In this document: positions 16,421 to 24,321 of the stretch, piece after piece
Position numbering within the stretch: the first letter of the stretch is position 1
Layout: the number at the start of each line of letters is the position of its first letter
From: Streptomyces antibioticus
GTDB lineage: Bacteria > Actinomycetota > Actinomycetes > Streptomycetales > Streptomycetaceae
Length of the DNA: 64,000 bases
Assembly (NCBI RefSeq): GCF_001514065.1
Contig: NZ_KQ948422.1
Location: 992,001-1,056,000 of the forward strand
Direction of reading: 5' to 3'
Notes under the pieces: model-generated
Database searches by the model: none
Told to the model about the DNA's origin: nothing
Seen by the model: only the letters and a program-made list of their open reading frames with translations
Made by a program: the position numbers and the translations under genes

Positions 16421-16515
16421 CCGAAACCTCCAGCCAGTTCAGTGACGCAGGGTGACAACGGATTTCGCTACAAGTTCCGAAATTATCGAGGCCGGTTCCG
16501 GCCATGCGACCGAAA
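16421..16515. promoter_or_regulatory. Promoter region of the ABC importer with three CCGAAA repeats
   Basis: CCGAAA occurs directly at 16421-16426, 16477-16482 and 16510-16515, and the middle copy lies in an AT-rich patch (CCGAAATTATCG) that stands out in this GC-rich setting. The region precedes a sugar-type importer with a ROK regulator gene downstream, so these could be operator half-sites. No perfect palindrome is present. Confidence 0.3.
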
Positions 16516-16603
16516 CACCCCCTTCCTACCGTCGCTGTCAGCCGCCCCGACCGCCTCCAGGCCGGGCGAGCCCCTCAGCACCTTCGTGAGGCAGGAGCCA
16601 AGA

Positions 16604-17902
16604 GTGTCCAACATGTCCAGACGCAGCGCCCTACAGCTGACCAGCGGCATGGCCGTCCTCGGCACCCTCGCCCTGGCCGGCTGCGGACGCGGCGACGACA
16701 CCGCTGCGACCGCCTCCGCCAAGCCCGTCGACAGCTCCCCCGCCACGGGCACCGTCAAGGTCTGGGCTCCCCAGGGCGATGCCGACGTGCTCGCGAAGGT
16801 CATCAAGCCGTTCCAGGCCGCGAACCCCGACCTCGACGTGAAGTTCACACTGATCCCGAACGCCGAGTACTACACCAAGCTCCAGTCGGCGATCGCCGCG
16901 GGCAAGGGGCCCGACCTGGCCCAGTTCTTCCCCGAGGCGCAGGCGCAGTTCCTCGATCCGTCGATCCTCCGGCCCGTCCCGGACGGCCTCGTCGCCCCGG
17001 ACAGCTTCTTCAAGAGCCTGTGGGATGCCGGCGTCGTCAAGGACGTCGCCTACACCGTGCCCTGGTACGCGTACACCTACGCGCTCGTCTACCGCTCCGA
17101 CCTCGCCGAGAAGGCCGGCGTGAAGGCGCCGACCACCTGGGCTACGACGGTGCCGTTCCTCAAGGCGCTCCAGGACGCGGGCGCCGCGCACGGCCTCGGG
17201 GCCGACATCGGCTGGGACATCTTCAACGGCCAGGACGTCGCGATGTACGCCTGGCAGGCCGGCGGCTCGCTGCGCTCCGCCGACGGCAAGTGGACGCTCG
17301 ACACCCCGGCGACGGTCGACGCGCTCAAGTTCAACGCGTCGTTCTTCACCTCCGGCACCGCCGACCCGAGCGGTCCCACGTTCCTCGACGCGCAGCCCTA
17401 CTTCGTCTCCGGCAAAACCGCCTGCATGATCACGGGCCCGTGGGTCGTCGGCCAGCTCGACACCGCCGCGAAGAAGACCGGCTGGACGGCGTCCCATGTC
17501 GCCACCGCACCGCTGCCGGCCGGGTCGTCGGGCAACACGTCCTTCGCCGGCGGAGGCACCTGGGGTGTCCTCGCGAGCAGCGGCAACGCGGACGCTTCGT
17601 GGAAGCTCGTCCGGCACCTCACGAAGCCGAGCACCCAGGTCGCGCAGTACAAGGCGTACAGCTCGCTGCCGGCCGTCGTGTCGGCCTGGGACGACCCGGC
17701 CATCGCCGACCAGCCGCTGCTGGACGCGTTTCTCACGCAGATGAAGAGCACCCGGGCCTTCCCGCAGGTGAGCACCTGGCAGCAGGTCGCGACCCGGCTG
17801 GGCAAGGAGATGGAGGGCGTGGCCAAGGGCACCCAGAGCGCCGAGAAGGCGGCCGCGAAGGTCCAGGCGTACGCCGAGAGCCTCGGCTCGGGTACGGGGT
17901 GA
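16604..17902 (+). CDS. ABC transporter solute-binding lipoprotein (sugar type)
   Basis: A 432-residue extracellular binding protein of the carbohydrate (CUT1) class. The N-terminus has paired Arg (SRRSALQ) and the lipobox LALAGC, with Cys as the lipid anchor near residue 26, so export may be through Tat. The mature part follows the periplasmic-binding-protein fold with ITGPWVVGQLD near 275. AGGAG 6 nt upstream supports the GTG at 16604; an ATG three codons later is possible. It delivers a saccharide-like ligand to the two permeases that follow. Confidence 0.93.
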   Translation: MSNMSRRSALQLTSGMAVLGTLALAGCGRGDDTAATASAKPVDSSPATGTVKVWAPQGDADVLAKVIKPFQAANPDLDVKFTLIPNAEYYTKLQSAIAAGKGPDLAQFFPEAQAQFLDPSILRPVPDGLVAPDSFFKSLWDAGVVKDVAYTVPWYAYTYALVYRSDLAEKAGVKAPTTWATTVPFLKALQDAGAAHGLGADIGWDIFNGQDVAMYAWQAGGSLRSADGKWTLDTPATVDALKFNASFFTSGTADPSGPTFLDAQPYFVSGKTACMITGPWVVGQLDTAAKKTGWTASHVATAPLPAGSSGNTSFAGGGTWGVLASSGNADASWKLVRHLTKPSTQVAQYKAYSSLPAVVSAWDDPAIADQPLLDAFLTQMKSTRAFPQVSTWQQVATRLGKEMEGVAKGTQSAEKAAAKVQAYAESLGSGTG

Positions 17903-17909
17903 CTCGCGG

Positions 17910-18827
17910 ATGACCACCGTTGTTCCGGCATCGCCCCGCAAGGACCGGCGCTCCCGGGGTGCCCGTCGTACGGCTGTGGCGTGGCTGTTCCTCGCCCCGT
18001 TCACCCTCGTGTTCCTGCTGTACACGGCGGTTCCCACCGTCGCCGCGCTCGGGTTCAGCCTGACCGACCTGCGGGGCATGGATCTGCGGCATCCGTTCGC
18101 CGTCGACCTCGTCGGGTTCGACAACTACCTCCGTCTGTTCCGGGACGACAGCTTCCTGCGGGACCTCCTCAACACGGGCCTGTTCGTGGCCGTGGGAGTG
18201 CCGCTGACCATGGGGATCGGACTGGCGCTGGCGCTCGCGGTGAACTCCGGCATCCGGCGGCTGCGCGGCGTGTTCCGTACGGTCTTCTTCGCGCCGGTCG
18301 TCACGAACATCGTGGCGGTCGCGTTGATCTGGCAGTACGCCTTCCACGCGAACGGCACCGTCAACGAGGTGTTCGGCGCCGTCGGCCTCGCCGGACCCAA
18401 CTGGCTGGACGACCCCGACCTGGCCATGCCCGTGGTCATCCTGCTCGGCATCTGGCGCAACTTCGGCTACGCGATGGTGCTGTTCCTCGCCGGACTCCAG
18501 GCGGTGCCACGGGAGGTGTACGAGGCGGCCGCCATCGACGGAGCCGGCCGCTGGCGGCAGCTGAGACACATCACCCTGCCCCTGCTGCTGCCCACCACCC
18601 TGGTGGTGACGGTGCTGCTGACCGTCTTCTACCTCCAGGTGTTCGACGAACCGTACCTGCTCACCAACGGCGGCCCGCTGGGCTCCACCGAATCGGTGGC
18701 GCTGTACACCTACCGCCAGTTCGGGGCCGGCGAGTTCGGCGTCTCCTCGGCCGCTTCCTTCGTGACGCTCCTGCTCATAGGCCTGGTGAGCGTCGTCCAG
18801 TTCCGACTGCTGAGGCCCCGCACATGA
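17910..18827 (+). CDS. Sugar ABC transporter permease (MalF-type)
   Basis: A 305-residue inner-membrane permease with six predicted transmembrane segments and the EAA loop (YEAAAIDGAGRWRQLRHITLP) near residue 210, which docks the ATPase. It begins 7 nt after the binding-protein stop. No ATPase gene is in the operon; streptomycete CUT1 importers commonly share the MsiK ATPase encoded elsewhere. Confidence 0.95.
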   Translation: MTTVVPASPRKDRRSRGARRTAVAWLFLAPFTLVFLLYTAVPTVAALGFSLTDLRGMDLRHPFAVDLVGFDNYLRLFRDDSFLRDLLNTGLFVAVGVPLTMGIGLALALAVNSGIRRLRGVFRTVFFAPVVTNIVAVALIWQYAFHANGTVNEVFGAVGLAGPNWLDDPDLAMPVVILLGIWRNFGYAMVLFLAGLQAVPREVYEAAAIDGAGRWRQLRHITLPLLLPTTLVVTVLLTVFYLQVFDEPYLLTNGGPLGSTESVALYTYRQFGAGEFGVSSAASFVTLLLIGLVSVVQFRLLRPRT

Positions 18828-19726
18828 CCGACGTAGCGACATTGAAGAAGCCCGAGTCGAAGAGCGCGGGCACGGCCACCATCACCGACCCGATCGCCGT
18901 GCGCCCCCGGTCCGTCGCCCGGCCCTTGCTGTACTCCGCCCTGGTGCTGTGCGCCCTGCTCACCCTGCTGCCGTTCCTCTGGGTGATCAGCGGATCGCTG
19001 CGCAGCCTCGACGAGATCCGCTCCGATCCCGGTGCCTGGCTTCCGCACCACGTCACCCTCGACAACTTCACCCGGCTGTTCGCCACCGAGGGTTTCGGCC
19101 GGTTCCTGGTCAACAGCATCGTGGTCGCCACGATCGTGGTGCTCGGGAACATCGTGGCGGCCTCGGCCGCCGGTTACGCGCTCGCGAAGCTCGACTTCGC
19201 GGGCAAGCGGATCGCGTTCGGCGCGGTCATGGCCGCGCTGATGGTGCCGTTCACCGCGGTCTTCGTCCCCCAGTTCGTGATCACCGTGGACCTGGGTCTC
19301 GCGGACACCCTCACCGGAATCGCCCTGCCCGCCATGGCGTTGCCGCTGTCGGTCTTCATCATGCGGCAGTACGCGCTGTCGATCCCCGACGAACTGCTGG
19401 AGGCGGCCAGGATCGACGGCGCGGGCGAGTTCCGGATCTTCTTCCGGATCTTCCTTCCGCTGGCCGGTCCCGCGGTCGCGACGGTCACGATCATGTCGTT
19501 CCTGTTCTCGTGGAACAACTTCATCTGGCCGCTCATCGTCGCCCAGAGCACGTCCAGTTACACACTGCCGGTGGGCCTCGCCGCCACCAGTCAGGCCGCG
19601 GCGCACGTCACCGACTACGGCCTGATGCTCGCCGGCGCGATCGTGGTGATGCTGCCCGTACTGGTGCTCTTCCTCTTCCTGCAACGTCACTTCGTGCGGG
19701 GCATCGCCGGAACGGGCATGCGGTGA
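18824..19726 (+). CDS. Sugar ABC transporter permease (MalG-type)
   Basis: A 300-residue second permease of the importer, with six transmembrane helices and the EAA motif LLEAARIDGAGEFRIFFRIFLP near residue 190. Its ATG overlaps the first permease's stop (ATGA). The N-terminal 30 residues are polar and cytoplasmic, as usual for MalG-like proteins. Together with the binding lipoprotein it forms the membrane part of a carbohydrate-class importer. Confidence 0.95.
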   Translation: MTDVATLKKPESKSAGTATITDPIAVRPRSVARPLLYSALVLCALLTLLPFLWVISGSLRSLDEIRSDPGAWLPHHVTLDNFTRLFATEGFGRFLVNSIVVATIVVLGNIVAASAAGYALAKLDFAGKRIAFGAVMAALMVPFTAVFVPQFVITVDLGLADTLTGIALPAMALPLSVFIMRQYALSIPDELLEAARIDGAGEFRIFFRIFLPLAGPAVATVTIMSFLFSWNNFIWPLIVAQSTSSYTLPVGLAATSQAAAHVTDYGLMLAGAIVVMLPVLVLFLFLQRHFVRGIAGTGMR

Positions 19727-19731
19727 GCGCG

Positions 19732-19830
19732 ATGCACGACCGGACGACCTCACTCGACGCGGCCTGCGAGACCTCCCACATGTGCGATCCCGTGGTGCGG
19801 GCCATGTCCGAGCGGCCGGAGGTGCGCTGA
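19732..19830 (+). CDS. Possible 32-residue small protein coupled to the ROK gene
   Basis: A 32-codon frame starts with an ATG 6 nt after the permease stop and ends with a TGA that overlaps the ATG of the ROK regulator. The peptide is hydrophilic, with two Cys (AACETSHMCD) and a charged end. It may be a coupling leader that brings ribosomes to the regulator start, or a true small protein. No ribosome site better than GAGCGCG precedes it, and no family is recognised. Confidence 0.35.
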   Translation: MHDRTTSLDAACETSHMCDPVVRAMSERPEVR

Positions 19831-20996
19831 TGTCCCGAACCAACGGCACCTCCCGCATGAACGGCATGAACCAGAGCGCCGTCCGACGCGTCAACACCTC
19901 GGTCATCCTGCGCGCCTTGGCCGTGTCGGCCGGGCCGACGACCCTGACGGCGCTCGCCGAGCACGTCGGCCTCTCCCGCCGCACCATCGAACTCGTCCTC
20001 GACTCGCTCGTCGCGGCAGGCTGGGTGACCGAGCTGGCGCGCGTCCCGACCAGCGGCTGCGCGGGACGCCCCGCTCGCCGCTACGAACTACGGGCCGAGA
20101 ACGCGCTGTTGGCCGCCGTGTTCATCACCACCTCGGACGTCTCCGCGGTCGTCGCCGACGTCCGCGGCCGCATCCTCGGCCGGGCGCACCGGCGGCTGCG
20201 CGCCTACCAGGATCCGCACGCCACCCTCGACGACGCCGCGGCACTGGTCCTCGACGCGCTCGACGACGCGGACGGGTCGACGGACCGGCTGCGCGCCGGG
20301 GCGGTCGCGAGCGGCGGCGCGATCGACGACGACGGAGTCGTACGGCGCCTGGTCCACACGACGCTCTGGGAGGGTGTGCACCTGCCCGAACAGCTCGCGC
20401 GGCGGATCCGGATGCCCTGGTTCGCGGACAACGACGCCAACCTCGGCGCGCTCGCGGAGCATTGGCGGGGCGTCGGCGGTGACCACGACAACCTCGTGTG
20501 GGCGGTGCTCGGGAACCGGACGGGCCTCGGCATCCTCATCCGCGGAACCGTGCACCGCGGCCTCATGGGCGCCGCGGGTGAGATCGTCGAGGCCAGGTCG
20601 ATAGCGACCAGTCCGATCGAGGACCGCCCGGTGGCGTGGCTGACGTCCCCGGAACCGGACCGCAGGCGCGTCGCACTCGACCGCTTCGACGCGGCCCGGG
20701 CCGGCGACACGACCGCGCTCGCGGAGGTCGACGAGTTCGTCGAGAACATCGCGTCGATCCTCACCACCTTGTCGTGGACCGTCGCCCCCTCGCTCATCGT
20801 CCTCGGCGGCGGACTGGAGGACGCGGCCGACGTGCTGCTGCCCCGGGTGCGCGAGGCGCTGCGCGACGCCCGCACGCCGGCCGTCGAGGTGCGGGCCACC
20901 GGCCTGGGACACGACGCCGCCCTCATCGGCGCCGTGAAGCTGGCCCTCGACCGCATGGACACCGAACTGTTCGGCCCGCTGGTCCCCCGCGCGTAA
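19830..20996 (+). CDS. ROK-family transcriptional regulator
   Basis: A 388-residue repressor/activator with an N-terminal winged helix (TALAEHVGLSRRTIELVLDSL, about 33-60) followed by a ROK sugar-kinase-like domain from about 85. The glycine-rich ATP-like loop reads GNRTGLGILI, and the zinc motif normally seen as CxCGxxGC is missing; the equivalent stretch reads GLMGAAGEIVEARS. This suggests a sensor without kinase activity. GGAGG 6-7 nt upstream supports the ATG at 19830. It follows the importer genes directly and probably controls them in response to the imported sugar or its breakdown product. Confidence 0.93.
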   Translation: MSRTNGTSRMNGMNQSAVRRVNTSVILRALAVSAGPTTLTALAEHVGLSRRTIELVLDSLVAAGWVTELARVPTSGCAGRPARRYELRAENALLAAVFITTSDVSAVVADVRGRILGRAHRRLRAYQDPHATLDDAAALVLDALDDADGSTDRLRAGAVASGGAIDDDGVVRRLVHTTLWEGVHLPEQLARRIRMPWFADNDANLGALAEHWRGVGGDHDNLVWAVLGNRTGLGILIRGTVHRGLMGAAGEIVEARSIATSPIEDRPVAWLTSPEPDRRRVALDRFDAARAGDTTALAEVDEFVENIASILTTLSWTVAPSLIVLGGGLEDAADVLLPRVREALRDARTPAVEVRATGLGHDAALIGAVKLALDRMDTELFGPLVPRA

Positions 20997-21041
20997 CCCC
21001 GCACACATCCGCCCTCGCAGCATCCCCCATGGAGTTTCCTC

Positions 21042-22586
21042 GTGACCGACACCCCCCGCACCGACGTCCTCATCGTGGGCAGCGGCATCATGGGATCCGT
21101 CGTGGCCCGACTGCTGCGCGAGGCCGATCCCACCCTCGGCCTCACCATGGTCGACGGCGGATCGGCGATCGGCGAGACCCCCGGCCTGCACCTGCACGAC
21201 CTCGACGACCCGGTCCTCTGGTCCCGCTACAACGAACAGGTCGCCACCGGCATCCAAGGCATGTACACGGGCGCCGAGGTGGTCCGTGACATACCCGGGA
21301 ACCTGGCCGAGCTGACACCCGGCATGGTCCACGCCCTCGCCTTCGGCCACGGCGCCGAGGCGATGCCCGCGACGGCGCTCGCGTGGAACGCGGGCGGCAT
21401 GGGCGTGCACTGGACCGCCGCGACACCGTGGCCCGCCGGCGACGAGGTGTTCGACTTCGGTGACCCGGACCGCTGGGCGGCAGACCTGGACACCGCCCGC
21501 CGACTGCTCGCGGTCACACCCTGCGCGATCGGCCCCACCGAGGTCGGCCGGACGGTCCTCGACGTCCTGCGCCACCGCTTCGCCGGTGTCGGGCCGGACG
21601 ACCGGCACCCGCAGCCGATGCCCATGGCGGTCACCACGACGGCATCGGGGCCCATGCCACGCACGGCCCCCGGGACGATCTTCACCGCCATCGCGACCGG
21701 CGGGGACCCGGCGTTCACCCTCGTGACCGGCACCCTCGCGACGTCGCTCATCGTGCGCGACGACGACCGGATCGCCGGTGTCCGCCTGCGTCGCACCGCC
21801 GACGGGGCCGAGTCGGAACTCCTCGCGGACACCGTGGTGGTGTGCGCCGACGCGCTGCGCACCCCACAGCTGCTGTACGCCTCCGGCATCCGGCCCGAAG
21901 CGCTGGGCCGGTACCTCAACGAGCACGCCTTCGTCACCGCCCGCGTCCTGCTCGACCTCGACCGGTTCGGCATCGACCGCACCGCCCTGCCCCGGCCGCG
22001 CCCCGGCGAGTTCAGCACGGACTCACTGTGGCTGCCCCGCAACGGAGCGGCCCAGCCGTTCCACGGCCAGATCATGAACCGCACCTACGTCGACGAGGAC
22101 GGCCACCCCCTGGCCCACTCGGTGGGCCTGTCCCTGTACGTCCCCGTCGAGTCGCGCCCGGAGAACCGGCTCGTGTTCTCGCCGACGGAAACCGACCTCG
22201 CCGGGATGCCACGCATGCGCATCGAGTTCGACTACTCGGCCACCGACCGGGCACTCACCCGGCGGGCACTCGACGAAGTCACGTCACTCGCCGAGGCGTT
22301 CGGCGCGTTCGATCCCGCCACCGAACGCGCCGTGCTCCCGGCCGGCTCGTCCCTGCACCAGACGGGCACCATCCGGGCAGGAACCACCGACGACGGCACC
22401 AGCGTGTGCGCCCCGAACGGCCGGGTGTGGGGGTACGACAACCTGTACCTCGCCGGCAACGGTGTCATCCCCACCGCGATGGCGGCCAACGTCACCCTGA
22501 CCGGCGCGGTGACGGCCGTACGCGCCGCCCGCGCCGTCATCGAACGAACCCGCACCCTCTCCGCTCATGGACACACCGCACGCTGA
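21042..22586 (+). CDS. GMC-family FAD oxidoreductase (pyranose/C-glycoside oxidase-like)
   Basis: A 514-residue GMC oxidoreductase. The FAD dinucleotide motif VGSGIMGSVVARLL is at residues 11-24. The catalytic His lies in SSLHQTGT near 445, and the partner Asn lies in the C-terminal stretch AANVTLTGA near 490. The short length and the GGMGVHWT motif near 118 resemble bacterial pyranose 2-oxidase and C-glycoside 3-oxidase relatives, which oxidise a ring hydroxyl of a sugar or glycoside. It sits between a sugar importer and a TIM-barrel isomerase-like gene, supporting action on an imported glycoside. There is no secretion signal, so oxidation is intracellular. Confidence 0.9.
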   Translation: MTDTPRTDVLIVGSGIMGSVVARLLREADPTLGLTMVDGGSAIGETPGLHLHDLDDPVLWSRYNEQVATGIQGMYTGAEVVRDIPGNLAELTPGMVHALAFGHGAEAMPATALAWNAGGMGVHWTAATPWPAGDEVFDFGDPDRWAADLDTARRLLAVTPCAIGPTEVGRTVLDVLRHRFAGVGPDDRHPQPMPMAVTTTASGPMPRTAPGTIFTAIATGGDPAFTLVTGTLATSLIVRDDDRIAGVRLRRTADGAESELLADTVVVCADALRTPQLLYASGIRPEALGRYLNEHAFVTARVLLDLDRFGIDRTALPRPRPGEFSTDSLWLPRNGAAQPFHGQIMNRTYVDEDGHPLAHSVGLSLYVPVESRPENRLVFSPTETDLAGMPRMRIEFDYSATDRALTRRALDEVTSLAEAFGAFDPATERAVLPAGSSLHQTGTIRAGTTDDGTSVCAPNGRVWGYDNLYLAGNGVIPTAMAANVTLTGAVTAVRAARAVIERTRTLSAHGHTAR

Positions 22587-22601
22587 AAGGAACCCCACCC
22601 C

Positions 22602-23210
22602 GTGCTGCACATCCCCAAGGAATACCGCGTGGCACTGCCCGCGTGGATCGACGACGAACTCGCCGACGTGCCCGCCGTCCTACCCGGCCGCGACGACCGG
22701 ATGCGGCTCGTCCACCGCCTCGCCGACCGCAACTGGCGCGAGGGCAACGGCGGCCCGTTCGCGGCGCTCGTCGCCGAGCGGGACACCGGCCGGATCGTCT
22801 CGGCGGGAGTGAACGTCGTCCTCGCCTCCGGCGTCTCCAGCGCGCACGCCGAGGTCGTCGCGCTCTCACTGGCCCAGACGGCGGCCGGTGGCTGGGACCT
22901 CGGCGGCGACGGAATGCCGGCCCACGAACTGGTCGTGAACTGGCGTCCGTGCGTCCAGTGCTACGGCGCCGCGATGTGGTCCGGGGTGCGCGGCCTCGTG
23001 GTCGCGGGCGAGGGCCCGGAGCTGGAGGAGATCACCACGTTCGACGAGGGACCGCTCGGCGCGGACTGGGCCGAGCAGTTCCAGGCGCGCGGCATCGAGG
23101 TCACCGGGGACGTGCTCCGCGACGAGGCGCTCGCCGTGTTCCGCGCCTACCGGAAAGCCGTCGACGCCGACGGCACGGTCGTCTACAACGCCCGCGCAGG
23201 TGCCGCATGA
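22602..23210 (+). CDS. Nucleoside/cytidine-deaminase-fold protein
   Basis: A 202-residue zinc deaminase of the guanine-deaminase/TadA-like group. His82 and Glu84 (AHAEVVAL) form the HAE motif, and Cys117/Cys120 (PCVQC) complete the zinc site, so a working hydrolytic deaminase is expected. It starts with a GTG about 12 nt after an AAAGG site and ends in an ATGA overlap with the next gene. In an operon with a glycoside-type oxidase and a sugar importer, it suggests the imported compound carries an amino-heterocycle, such as a nucleoside base. This is an inference. Confidence 0.9.
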   Translation: MLHIPKEYRVALPAWIDDELADVPAVLPGRDDRMRLVHRLADRNWREGNGGPFAALVAERDTGRIVSAGVNVVLASGVSSAHAEVVALSLAQTAAGGWDLGGDGMPAHELVVNWRPCVQCYGAAMWSGVRGLVVAGEGPELEEITTFDEGPLGADWAEQFQARGIEVTGDVLRDEALAVFRAYRKAVDADGTVVYNARAGAA

Positions 23211-24163
23211 CACGACCGAGCCTGACGACTCACCCCGCGGCACCACGCTTCGCAACCGACATCATCACCTTCTACCACCCCGAGTTCTGGGGACTGGCCT
23301 CCGCCGACGCCTTCCGCGACTGGGCCACCCAGCACCCCGATCGTTTCTGGGAACGGGTGCTGGACGCGCTGACCGAGGCCGGGGTCACCGGCCTCGAACT
23401 GACCTTCGCGCCCGGCGACATCGACTCGGTCCTTCGGACCTTCGGTGACGCCCCGTCGTTCCGCCGCGACCTCGCGGCCCGCGGCCTGTCCGTCGTGAGC
23501 GCCTTCATCGCCGCGAGCGAAAGCCCCGACTGGCGGCAGGGCTCGAATCTGCCCGCGATCGTCGCCGATGCCGAGCGACACGCGGCCTTCCTCGCCGAAG
23601 TCGGGGCCGACATCCTCGTCGCCGGACTGCCCATGCGGGCCACGTTCGGCACTCGTCCGCCCTTCTTCGTCGACGCCGCCTACATGACCCGCATGGCCGA
23701 CATCGCCCACGTGGTGGGCGAGGCCGTCGCCCGGCACGGCATACGCCTGGCCTTCCACACCGAGTCCAACAGCACGCTCTGGTACGAGCGGGACATCGAC
23801 CTGTTCATGGCCCTGACCGACCCGCGCTACGTCTGGCTCTGCCCCGACTCCTGCCACATCGCGCTCGGCGGAGGCGACCCCGTCGCCGTCGCGCGCCGCC
23901 ATTCCCAGCGCATCGCCCTGGCGCACTGGAAGGACGCGGTCAAGCCGATCGACATCGAACTCACCATCGACGAGACGGTCTTCGCTCAGCAACAGCCGTA
24001 CATGACGGAACTGGGCACAGGCATCGTGGACTTCGGAGCATGGGCCGCCGAGATGTCACGTACTCCCGGCGCCGCCACGGTGCTCATCGAACTCGACGAG
24101 GCATCCGATCCGGTCGCCGCGCTCCGGGCGGGGATAGCCGTCGCGCGGAAGGCACGAGCATGA
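23207..24163 (+). CDS. Sugar phosphate isomerase/epimerase-like TIM-barrel protein
   Basis: A 318-residue xylose-isomerase-like TIM barrel (AP endonuclease 2 fold). Metal-ligand candidates sit at strand ends: Glu in AFHTESNS near 186, Asp and His in CPDSCH near 219, His in LAHWKD near 244 and Glu in LIELDEA near 297. Relatives are sugar epimerases, inosose dehydratase and the C-deglycosylase subunit that splits 3-keto-C-glycosides after oxidation by a GMC enzyme. Its ATG overlaps the deaminase stop. Pairing with a GMC oxidase suits a beta-elimination or isomerisation step on the keto-sugar. Confidence 0.9.
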   Translation: MTRPSLTTHPAAPRFATDIITFYHPEFWGLASADAFRDWATQHPDRFWERVLDALTEAGVTGLELTFAPGDIDSVLRTFGDAPSFRRDLAARGLSVVSAFIAASESPDWRQGSNLPAIVADAERHAAFLAEVGADILVAGLPMRATFGTRPPFFVDAAYMTRMADIAHVVGEAVARHGIRLAFHTESNSTLWYERDIDLFMALTDPRYVWLCPDSCHIALGGGDPVAVARRHSQRIALAHWKDAVKPIDIELTIDETVFAQQQPYMTELGTGIVDFGAWAAEMSRTPGAATVLIELDEASDPVAALRAGIAVARKARA

Positions 24164-24246
24164 CGCCCTCGGCTGAAGGCTGTTCAGAGATCAAGATCGG
24201 CGGCGGCGACGTAAGCGTCCTGGGCCGCTGGACGACACCGGCCGGA

Positions 24247-24321
24247 AGCCGGCGACGGGATTCGAACCCGCGTTGCTCTCTTTGCAGGAGAAGTAGCCGC
24301 AACCTGCGCACGTCAACGACC
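24247..24321 (-). pseudogene. tRNA-Cys-like sequence, 3' half well preserved
   Basis: On the minus strand, an anticodon arm (stem TTCTC/GAGAG, loop CTGCAAA with anticodon GCA at 34-36), a 4-nt variable loop and a T arm (GCGGG-TTCGAAT-CCCGT) are followed by CGCCGGC and a T discriminator, as in tRNA-Cys. The 5' part pairs poorly: GTCGTTG matches the acceptor strand at six of seven positions with wobbles, and the D arm is not canonical and there is no U at position 8. The 5' end coincides with the terminus of the TnpB element. It is probably a tRNA remnant or attachment-site half, not a working gene. Confidence 0.5.

Noticed and set aside
16631-18124. Long frame antisense to the ABC binding-protein gene
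   Set aside because: No recognisable domain, and the sense frame has a lipobox and clear transporter features.
24247-24321. A working tRNA-Cys gene
   Set aside because: The D arm is not canonical, there is no U at position 8, and the acceptor stem relies on wobbles and one mismatch, so only a pseudogene call is justified.
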